Translations under genes and position numbers: made by a program
Source: Aplidium turbinatum
Lineage: Eukaryota > Chordata > Ascidiacea > Aplousobranchia > Polyclinidae
Assembly: GCA_918807975.1 (NCBI GenBank)
Contig: OU964919.1
Coordinates: 40,059,824 to 40,123,823, forward strand
DNA: 64,000 nucleotides
Direction: 5' to 3'
Part shown: in pieces, positions 31,501 to 40,984 of the stretch
How the letters are laid out: every line of letters starts with the position of its first letter
Numbering within the stretch: position 1 is the stretch's first letter
Notes under the pieces: generated by a model
Database searches by the model: none
Seen by the model: the letters and a program-made list of their open reading frames with translations, nothing else
What the model was told of the DNA's origin: nothing

Positions 31501-33128
31501 TTGCTAATAAATTTGCCGTTTGCTTTGCATCATAATACACATTCGAAACCATAATTTTGAACTGTGGTATAAGGTACACACGGGCCACTTGCTGAAACAA
31601 AATGACTTCATTTTGCAAGAAAAATAAATCCAATATAGGGTGTGAGAAAATTTTTGTCTTCAACTGTTCGTGTTTTGAGCAATTAAGAAGTTAAATTTAA
31701 TAATACAATAATCGGAGGAAAGAGCAGACATTCGTTACAATTATTATTCAGACGCTATACTATCCCTTGCTGGCAGAGTCAGCCATTTGCATTGATTCAA
31801 CGTTGGCAGATGTTGAATCGTTGTTGAGTGACTGATTTTGATAGCCGAGGTGACTCAACTACTGTATCGCATTTTTCGCTCGATTTTGCCATTGCAAAAA
31901 CATAGCTTCATTCTTACTTTTGACTGACGATGAAAACAGCAGTTATCGAAACGTTTGAATAATATGTTCGCTAATTTGTTAGCTTTGATATTCATAGTCC
32001 GAATTTCCTCTAAATCCTACGGTTATGCTCCGAAGTTTATTACTTTACTTCTGGCCTTTTCAATATCAAATTAATTGGGCCATAAAACATATTTTTTTCA
32101 TATAGCCTAATGATGTAACCTGAGTTGTAATATCGCCATGGTATTATGTGCATTTCTACATTACTCCTGTACGCAACGTTGGTCTTTAGCATACTTACAT
32201 ATCGTAGATGTCGTTTTATTTGGACAGTTGCTCATAGTACTCCCAGAGCTAAATATACTGCAAACCTGTTGCAGATAATCTATATCGCACCTTTAGAGGA
32301 ATTCATCAGTACGATTTTACATAATTCAAGAGTTTGCCGCAATAATCAGGAATGCTTTGTGTCTTATTCAAAGTATTCTTCATCTCATAAATAACAAAGT
32401 GCCATGAGACATCAAAATGACGTAGAATAGCTGTAAAGTTTATAAGTTTTGCGCAAAGAAATTAAAATGAGCCAGGATACTTTGTTTTCTGTCCGATATA
32501 AACTCATCTATATTTGTTTAAATAGGTTGAATGACAGTAAATTAGCATAATTAGACTGTTACAACCGATTACACAAATATGTGAAACGTATAATGATTTT
32601 TAGCAATGATGGGACCGCTTGAAGTACCTCTCATTCTTCATTGTAAGGATGCTATGAACTCATAACGAAAATCAATGACCTAGAATTCATTACACCGTGG
32701 TGCTGACAAAACACGTTATGTATGTAGCATGACAGGTGTTATATTATATTGTATCGACGCTCTACGAGATAAATACAAGTGAATATACTTGCAAGAATCT
32801 AGGGTACGATAAGGCGTTGTGAAATCAATAATCGAGCAATTTTGTTATTATTATGGGAATACAACATGCATCAAAAAGAATGCTAGCATACAGCGTTCGC
32901 CTAACTTTTACTAGTATATAATAAGGATAAAAAGCATTTAGGCCACCGTCGCAATGTAACAATTATTATGGAAAACAGACGAAAATATGATGATTTGGTA
33001 CTGCTGTAGATGACAAAAATTAAAAAAAAGATAATATCGAGAGAAAGTCGTCCTTTGCATGAAGCCCTTAAGGTGTGTATGAATGTCCATGTTGGTTCTT
33101 GACATTTTTTTAAAGCCATGGAACTGTG
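31501..33128. other. Intergenic, nothing recognised
   Basis: AT-rich; contains a palindromic GATTCAACGTTGGCAGATGTTGAATC at about 31795-31820. No coding signature. Confidence 0.5.
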
Positions 33129-33538
33129 TGGTCACAGCGGTAAACCATAGGCTATATCTCCGTGGGAAAGTTGTAGGATAAAATTCCCAAATCCTTCGTC
33201 TGTATGCGATGACACCGAAGAAACACACTTCTGAAAGCCTCTTCACGAATTGTATCTCAGAAAACACAGCAACACGGGCTGTTACAAAGACAGCGCAACA
33301 CGGTACGCTCTAACAAAAAACAACTTGTCACCACAAAACAGACTTCTGGATAAATAACGTAAATTTCGACTTGTTATTACCCAAAGCAGAACTGTTTAAT
33401 ATCTGACCAACTTTCACAGCGACAGTCTACAAAAATGAGAGAATTGATTGCGATACTTCAAATGACGTAAGACGCCAGGTTAAGTAGACTTTAACGGTTT
33501 TATGTGACGTTTGATTTGGGGAGCAATTGTTCGTAACA
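33129..33538 (-). mobile_element. Solo LTR, BEL/Pao type
   Basis: Begins TGGTCACAGCGGTAAACCAT and ends TTCGTAACA, the same ends as the LTRs at 46721 and 52911, with CTGTG on both sides (33124-33128, 33539-33543). Diverged clearly from those LTRs, so it is an older relative. No internal region. Confidence 0.85.
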
Positions 33539-33777
33539 CTGTGAACCTTTTATGTCGTGTGAAGGGTTTACCGTTCCATCGCATTCAGTTTCAATTTCCA
33601 TCGCGTCTAGCTTCAATTTCCAAAAGTTTTGTAAAAGTTACAAGCGAAATAATTTTCTGACGATTTAAATGCAATGATTATTTCATGCCATTATTGCTTT
33701 CACTTTTTATTTACTCTGCTTGTTTGTTTATATGTTAGCTGTTGGTTAAACACCACAAGTGGTCGTCATAAGCAGGC

Positions 33778-34018
33778 AGTTTCGCATACTTGTGGAGGTG
33801 GAGTCTTAGAGCCATTGCCCATTGATGCAGGCACGGTCACCGAGATTGACAAAGTAGAGTTTCTGATAGTTGTTGAAGTGTTGTTATTGCCGGAAATTAT
33901 TTTATCCAATGCTGCATGAAGAGCAGACCTGAAATGCGTTGCTCAAAATGGACACCCCGAGAGCTAAACCAGTGCCGTTTATCTTGAGTCGGCCGCGTAT
34001 CTACTGAACTAACGAGAA
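33778..34018 (-). mobile_element. tRNA-derived SINE, family 1, copy 3 (old)
   Basis: Body matches the family (GCAGGCACGGTCACCGAGATTG; GAGCAGACCTGAAATGCGTT; CACCCCGAGAGCTAAACCAG) with many changes; the A-box end reads GTTAGTTCAGTAGATACGCGG on the minus strand. Confidence 0.78.
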
Positions 34019-34214
34019 AGGTAAAGCTAAAGTGCTGAAACATGTCAAGACTATTTAGTGACCGTAGCGGTGGCAGAAAGAAATAGATTTTGTGTTCTTT
34101 GTCAAAATAAAATAAATGCTGACTTGCTGTCTGTCATTTCGTTATGCTTCAACAAGTTTCATAAGACAATTGCAGGGTTACCAGATACAGAAAGAAGTAA
34201 TAAAAAATCAACCA

Positions 34215-34310
34215 GGTTTGGTAAGTACAAAAATTTATTGGTAGAGCTTTCGCCGCCTTAAAGGCGGCTTCATCAGTACTCTTATTCAAATAGAAATGAC
34301 TTATCAAAAT
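34215..34310 (-). ncRNA. Hammerhead-ribozyme-like core, second copy
   Basis: On the minus strand CTGATGA (34276-34270), a strong stem GCCGCC-TTTAA-GGCGGC and GAAA (34251-34248). The upstream 18-mer ATTTCTATTTGAATAAGA equals that of 7760-7850. One extra A sits between CTGATGA and the stem and no clear stem III is seen, so activity is doubtful. Confidence 0.35.
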
Positions 34311-34319
34311 GAGTTATCA

Positions 34320-35190
34320 TTTTGATAACATTTTGATATCATTTTGTTAACAGAAATGAGTTATCGATTCTGAAGTTTCAATAGTTGTGAAAAAAGGCTT
34401 GAAGCAGCAAACTATTTACCGAAGTATAACCGAAGTACAGTACCTTTTTCTATATGAAAAACATTTTTTTTTTTTTAGAGAATCACATTGATGTGGCTCC
34501 TCTCCAGGATATAAAATATTATAAGGTGCTGTGGAAATTTATTGGTAGACGCATATACCGCAATATTAGATCCTTTCATGCACGTCTTAAACCATTATGG
34601 TTTTGTCACTTTTTCCTTTTGTTGGTTTTGTTACTGTATTTCTTTTTCACAATAGCATTTCTTTTGCATTCTGACAAAAAAATTTGAATTGACATCTGGT
34701 AACACCTTTTGCCATTGTATTTGCTTTGTTTTTCTGGATCTTAGGCTAGGCAGTAGGCTGCGAATGCGACGAAAGCTAAGCTGTGAGTGGTAGCCTACTT
34801 GTGCAGAGTAGGTCTAAAAGTAAGCAGGTTGTCATCATGGCGTCAGTGTGAGTGCCGCTGAACTAACCTAATCTTGTTGTGATATCAGAACTTTTTTTTT
34901 ATGAATAGCAGAAATCAAAGGTTGAATAAAGAGAGAGAGAGAAACCTTTTATTTTGTCTGCTGCTAAAAAATAGTATATACGGTACAAATATATTCAACA
35001 ACAGGCAGGAAGCAGCGAAAGACTATATTAGTTATCGAGTCAGCTGCTTCCCATGTTTTTAATGTGACAAATGTAAAGCATCGGCATTATGTTGCAAAAA
35101 AATAAGCATAAGTTCCCTAAAAATGTAAACAAAAAAGTGTTCCTAGCCCTGTGGTTTTATTAAAACATCAAAAAATATCATGCCCTACAA
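34320..35190. other. Intergenic, nothing recognised
   Basis: Repeated TTTTGATA-ATTTTGATATC words at 34310-34360, a short GA run at 34936 and AT-rich filler. No gene recognised. Confidence 0.45.
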
Positions 35191-35197
35191 AAGTAAG

Positions 35198-35734
35198 GGG
35201 TAACACTAAAAGGCGGAAGCGCGGAAATAAGCCGAAATAACTTTAGAATTAAAACAGTCATAGTATTTAATGATCTCACAAATGCTTCTAAATAATATCT
35301 TTCAATGATATTTCAACATAAGAAAATGTTCGGTATTAAGTTGTGGCTAAAAATCGCATTTCCGCGTTTTTCCTATTTCAATAAATTCCATTAAATTTCG
35401 AAATTTACTCCAATAACTGTGGAATTAAAACAGTCAAAGTATTTAATGACCTCACAATTGCTTCTAAACTATATCTTTCAATGATATTTCAACATAAAAG
35501 TAGGTTCGGTGGTGAGTTGTTGTTAAAAATCGCATTTCCGCCTTTTTCTTTGGTTGCAACATTTCATTCTTTCATTATGAAGTTAATGCTATGATAAACA
35601 ATATGTATGGACGCCAAGATCGTATTTCTGCGTTTTCTACATCGGCATTAAATCGCTACTTTTGCGGACAATACGCCATTTCACGCCCGGCTTATTTCCG
35701 CGTTCCCCATTTCCGCCTTTTTAGTGTTGTCCAG
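35198..35734. mobile_element. MITE with an internal 176-bp tandem repeat
   Basis: Ends GGGTAACACTAAAAGGCGGA and CCGCCTTTTTAGTGTTGTCC form inverted repeats; AAGTAAG on both sides (35191-35197, 35735-35741). Inside, about 90 bp containing AAAACAGTCA.AGTATTTAAT is repeated with a 176-bp period (35251 and 35427). hAT-like by duplication length. Confidence 0.82.
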
Positions 35735-35922
35735 AAGTAAGTTAGTATGAGAAAAAAAAAAAAAAACACCTATGCAAAAACAACAACTGGTAACTGCTAG
35801 CATAAAGGACGAAGTAAAAAAACTAAAAGTAGGCCTATCGTATAAATACATACTTCAACAAAATCAGTCAGTTTATAGGCCGACTTGAGTACAGTTAATA
35901 AGATTGCAGTCGTTAATAAGTA

Positions 35923-37322
35923 CAGTAGAACGGTGGCCGGTCGATTGGTCGAAAGACATTTGGTCGACAGTCAATTGGTCGACAGACATTTGGTCGACAG
36001 GACGTTTGGTCGACAGACAATTGGTCGACAGACATTTGGTCGACAGGACATTTGGTCGACAAGACATTTGGTCGACAAGACATTTGGTCGACAGACATTT
36101 GGTCGACAAGACGTTTGGTCGACAGACATTTGGTCGACAAGACATTTGGTCGACAAGACATTTGGTCGACAGGACATTTGGGTTAGAGTTAGGGTTAGGT
36201 TAGGGTTAATGTTAGGGTTAGGATTAGGGTTAGGTTAGGGTTAGTTAACCCTAAAATGAATCGTTCTTTCGACCAAATGTCCTGTCGACCAAATGTCTTG
36301 TCGACCAAATGTCCTGTCGACCAAATGTCTGTCGACCAAACGTCCTGTCGACCAAATGTCTGTCGACCAAATGTCCTGTCGACCAAATGTCTGTCGACCA
36401 AATGTCCTGTCGACCAAATGTCTTGTCGACCAATTGTCTGTCGACCAAACGTCCTGTCGACCAAATGTCTGTCGACCAAATGACTGTCGACCAAATGTCT
36501 TTCGACCAATTGACCGGGTACCAGTAGAACTTGGTAACTCGTCTTCGGAAAACTCATCAGTTTTCCCAAGTCGTCAATGATTGCCAGGTCCCGGCAGAAA
36601 GCCTATCTTTTGTATACACAATCAAGTTCGGTTAAGTGGTCATCGCATAATTCGTCAATTCGATTATGTCGTCACTGTTTTTCTTCCCCTGGGACGTAAA
36701 ATTTGTCTAAGTTGTCATCCACCCAAATACTAACGTGGCATTCACAGACTCTTTCGAGAAGAAATTACTGCGCTGAGACGTGTGCACGCACACACATGCG
36801 TGGAGTATGTTGGTCGGGTTGATTGCGGGTATGCGCGCACGTGCTCTGTTGCCGATAAGAGAAGCGCTGTAAGAAATCCAAGGCACCTTAGGTAGAGAAA
36901 ATGAAGACAACGAAGAAGATGCTGGTCAAAAGGAAGAAGAGCCTGTGCCACCTATATCTTATGCCAAGAAGACAGTGGTGAATTCGCAAGCTCACTATCA
37001 AATATGCATGAATACTTGGTTGACAAGACACTTGCAAGCAAAACGCAGTTAAAAATATCTGTGTTCTTCAGTAAAGCTGTTAAGTGCGTTATTACTGTAG
37101 CCTACTGTATTTTATTGTGTACCGTAATTAAATTCTTTTCTCGCTTTCCTCTTCGTCTCACTTTACCACTAACATATCGCACTTAATTAGGTCGCAGAGC
37201 ACCATGAAATTAATGCAACGCGAAACAATGGCAAAATTTAGCTGTTTGCATTGGTCGTCAGTTCGCGTAAGTCGTCACTTTTTCTGTTCCCCCTGAGGTG
37301 ACGAGTTATCCAAGTTCTACTG
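35923..37322. mobile_element. pogo/Tigger-type element 1
   Basis: Ends CAGTAGAACTTGGTAACTCG and CGAGTTATCCAAGTTCTACTG with TA on both sides (35921-35922, 37323-37324). The left end is split by the fold-back element at 35932-36522. Shares GGTCCCGGCAGAAAGCCTAT with the element at 56032-56883. A short acidic frame (EDNEEDAGQKEEEPVPPISY, about 36900) may be a transposase relic. Confidence 0.83.
35932..36522 (-). mobile_element. Fold-back element copy 2: GTCGAC arrays with telomere-like hinge
   Basis: Flanked by AGTAGAAC at 35924-35931 and 36523-36530. Ends GGTGGCCGGTCGATTGGTCG and (reverse) GGTACCCGGTCAATTGGTCG, so it is inverted relative to 11967-12541. Arms of GTCGAC-centred units and a TTAGGG-type hinge (36181-36265). 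The order of unit variants in each arm matches copy 1 almost unit for unit. Confidence 0.93.
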
Positions 37323-37329
37323 TAGTACG

Positions 37330-38920
37330 TAGCATAAGTTCGTGAGTAGTAAGCCTATGTATAATACTAACAATGTTCAATCCGAAATAATCGTCAATGT
37401 TGTGACAATAAAAACAGTCACGAACCAAGTTCATTCATATAATAAATTTTTAGTTTTTTTGTGAAAGTTTTAATACTCGTAGCCCCAATTATTTCTGAAG
37501 GTAAATCATTCCATATTTTTGGGCCTAAGAATTTCAAACTGCCTTGACCTTTTCTTGAGCTGACACTGAGCAAGTGAAATTATTTTTTTGAGAAGCTCTC
37601 GTGCCATGGCAATGTACTTCAGTAATTTCCTTAAAGTAAGGTTCAAAGTAGCCAGGTAATAGCATATTTTTAAATTTAAAGACAAATTTAGAAATTTCTA
37701 GTTTATGCAAATTACTGATAGGTAGCATGTCGAGATCTTGGTACAGTGGTGAAAGTTTTGCTCTTCTGTCGCTAAAGGTTATTGTGCAAATGATTCGATT
37801 TTGCATTGTTGAAATTCTCTTGAGCAGTTTTTGTGTGCTTGAACTGATATTTGAAAGCAAGGAAGTAGGACGGTAATTAGTTGGATCTGTTTTTGCGTTT
37901 TTCTTGAAAACAGGAATAACTTTGCAATTTTTAGAGTGTCAGGAAATATTCCTTGTTTCAAGCATGCATTAAAAAGTTTAGTTAAATGAGGTGCAATAAT
38001 ACTTTTTGATAACTTTAACATTCGGGAAGAGATGTCATCTGGTCCATCTGATTTTTTAACATCTAGTTTGTTTATTAGACATTCGACTTCACTTTCATCA
38101 GTTTCATATACCGCACATGTTTGTTTTAAAGGAGGCCCCATGAATGAATCAAAGTTTGACTTTTGCTTTAAGTGTGAAGTTAGTTTTTCGCCAATATGTG
38201 TAAAGTGGTAGTTAAGTTGGTTGCATATTTGTGCACGATTTTTGTATGAAATGTTTTCTGCAATAAGTTCATTGGGAAGAATATTTGTTTTAGTTTTCGT
38301 TTTTTTGAAGAAGTTTATTAATAGATTTCCATGTTTTTGATAAGTCGTGTCTCGATTCATTGAAGCGATGCTTGAAGTAGTTTTGTTTTGACATTTGTTA
38401 TAATGTGAGTTAATTTGTTTCTATATTTTTTGTAAAAAAATATTTTTTCAGAACAATTTTTTTTGTAGCAGAGTTTGAATAATTTATTTTGGTGTTTGAT
38501 TGAAACCAGAATTCCTTTTGTGATCCATGGTTTGTTGTACAATCCAGACTTTTTCCTACTGAGTTTTTTTAATGGGAAAAGAGAGTTGATTAGTGTTTGC
38601 ATAATAAGTATGAATTTATTAGTGCTGTCGTTAACATTTTTAAAGCTTGTTGTTAATTTGAGGTTTTCAAGCTGATCTGAAAGATTGCTCAAAAAACCAT
38701 CAATTTTATTTTCTTTAATTTTTCTTGTTAAATATTGACGTTTTTTTCGTTTTGTGTGGCACGGTTTTGATTAATAAAAATGTTGGTAAGTGATCAGATA
38801 TATCATAAGTCAATACATTAGTTTGTGCACTTTCACTGTAATTAGTATAAATGTGATCAAGTAATGTTGACGAACTTTCGGTAATGCTGGTAGGCACATT
38901 AATCTAGTTTGAGCATCCCA
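37330..38920 (-). mobile_element. CR1/L2-like LINE, internally deleted
   Basis: Minus strand encodes the endonuclease end (SSTLLDHIYTNYSES, YDISDHLPTF), the pre-RT linker (KSGLYNKPWITKGILVSIKH), RT fingers (VKKSDGPDDISSRMLKL, LFNACLKQGIFPDTLKIAK, TDPTNYRPTSLLSNISS) and then jumps to the C-terminal part (MQNRIICTITFSDRRAKLSP, LHKLEISKFVFKFKNMLLPG, PKIWNDLPSE-like). The RT palm with YxDD is missing, so the copy is dead; frame changes also occur. Confidence 0.82.
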
Positions 38921-38983
38921 TGTATCTTTTTTTTCTTTTTTTTATATCTATATATAGGCTATCATTTTTTTTGCATATTTTGG

Positions 38984-39171
38984 GGAGCTGGTATACCAGT
39001 CCCCCCACCCCCCGTGGTAACTCATGACAATAACAGGACTCAACCAAACATAGGGTGAAACTACTTTACCTCTGCTTTACTGTTCACACACTTCAATCTA
39101 CATGTTTTGGTCAATTCCTCTTTGTGATGAGTTACCAGGAGGGGGGGGGGGGGGACTTGTATACCACCTCC
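38984..39171. mobile_element. MITE with G/C-run arms
   Basis: Arms GGAGCTGGTATACCAGTCCC... and ...GGGACTTGTATACCACCTCC, each followed by a CTGGTAACTCAT-type box; TATTTTGG/TACTTTGG on the two sides (7 of 8 equal). The right arm contains a 14-G run. Confidence 0.78.
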
Positions 39172-39359
39172 TACTTTGGCTATGTAAAGGTTGTACTAAA
39201 GTTTCTTCAGAAGTTTTGTTCATGGAAGCAAGGGGTTCTTAACCCGGGTAAGTATAGTCTGTGAAGGAAATTTTAATCTACACCACCGTCCACCATCAAT
39301 GAAAATTGATTCCTGTAAATTGTTTGAAAAATAAAACATATATATATGATTATTATCAT

Positions 39360-39700
39360 AGGCCTATAAATGCTTAAATTCTAGTATCATCACCTTGTAC
39401 TGTCCTTGAATCGAAGGTTGGCTGTAATTTCTCTCCACACACCATGTTCCTCCGCTGTTCTTTTTGCTTCTTCAATGCTTGACAAGTCAGCACACTGTTT
39501 TGTATTATCCCCCCAGTTTGTCTTTGTCCCCTGCACCCTTTTCCTTCTACAATACCTTCAACAACCAATTGATTTAGCTAATCTGCTGATAATCTCAAAA
39601 TTTTTCTTGCAAACTTCATCTTTTATTTTTCCAAAGTGTTTGCCCATCTGCCTTGCACTTCAATTCTTTTTCTAATTACTTCATTTGCAATATGTTTTTG
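39360..39700 (-). mobile_element. LINE C-terminal fragment
   Basis: Minus strand reads GKHFGKIKDEVCKK, CRRKRVQGTKTNWGDNTKQC, SSIEEAKRTAEEHGVWREIT, NLRFKDSTR and a stop, the R.GRQRT.W.DN...W rule of RTE/Jockey-like LINE tails. 5'-truncated, with frame changes. Confidence 0.6.
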
Positions 39701-40213
39701 TATGATAATTTTGGTATCTTTCTGTAGCAATGTGAGTTAAAAAGCATTAATTTTTTTGTGAACTTTATTCCTGTAAGTTTAAATTTCTGATTTAAGTTTA
39801 AACATGTGATAAAAGAAATTGAGAACCACTGATCTAATGTTTCTTATGCTCTGAAGATAATATGCAGAATTACATCGTTGTTGTTTATCAGTAGTTATTT
39901 TGCAAATCTTTCTTTCTAACCACATAGCGCTTGAGATTAAACTTGAAGTCTTGTAGGTTTTAGGCTTCTCATGTCACTGGATTGGGAAAATAGCCATGTT
40001 TCAGATTATAGTAGTATAAAACTCTAAACTTGAACATCAAAATACTAATTTGTTAACATAGCCTATCGTATTGAATTAACATGACTTTAAACATAAAATA
40101 ATGAAGTTTTACGATCTAATTGTTGTGTATTTATGCAAAAATACTTTTATCCAGTATGTGTGCAAAAATGTTTTGCTATTGAATTACCACATCCATAGCT
40201 CTCACTGAGCTAT

Positions 40214-40495
40214 CTACTTTGTTAGCTCAGTTGGTTAAGCACCCGACTCAAGATCAAGTTTTGGTAATTTGGCTCTTGGAGTGTACTCTTGAGCAATGCA
40301 ATATCGGACTACATTCCATTCAGCAGTACCAAATGGATATAATAATTTTCCAGCAACAACTATCAGAAACTTGGTCAATCTTGGTAACCGGACTTGTTTC
40401 AGTGGTTCAGAGTCTTTATTATGCAAAACTGCCAGAAATAACTTGAGGTTTTGTCAGTCTGAGGATAAAGATTCAAAACCACCAATCAACCATAT
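40214..40495 (+). mobile_element. tRNA-derived SINE, family 1, copy 4
   Basis: Begins GTTAGCTCAGTTGGTTAAGC (A box), loose B box, family body (CATTCCATTCAGCAGTACCA; CCAGCAACAACTATCAGAAA) and the end CAGTCTGAGGATAAAGATTC-AAAACCACCAATCAACCA. The A box is very tRNA-like, but there is no acceptor stem partner, so it is not a tRNA gene. Confidence 0.85.
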
Positions 40496-40984
40496 TATAT
40501 CAGTATAAATTTATTGCTGAGCATCAAACGAAATAATAATTGCCATAACATATGTCTAGGAAAAAAAGGCCCAAAAGCATCAAAATGGAACTTAAAATGT
40601 GCTCAAGACTGATTGTGTACTAACTTAAAAGGTTTTATTGGATCATGTTCCGGAGGCTTATGTGCTGAGTCAAATTGTTGTGCTCACGTCTAGGCATAAT
40701 TTCTTGTATTCACCCCTCGCTTTATTACACTATCCAACAAAAAAAATTGTGGTGACGAAGATATTTCTACTGTTTTTAGCTAATTTTTGGTTGCTGATTT
40801 TGAAAATGCAGTCAGTTTTTGTCTATCAGGTCTAGTTTTCTAGTTACGGTGATTCCACTGCATGAGTGCACTTATTCATAATTGCTCATGTCAAATATAT
40901 TGTCAAAAGACTTAAATCAATTTCAGCAAGCCAACAAAGAACTTAAAAACGTACACACACATAGGATTAATAGATACGGTAGCT

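Noticed and set aside
36707-37186. Short frames inside the pogo-type element as host genes
   Set aside because: They lie between the transposon ends and show no conserved domain beyond a possible transposase relic.
40214-40290. tRNA gene
   Set aside because: Strong A box, but the B box is poor, acceptor pairing is absent and the SINE body and tail follow.
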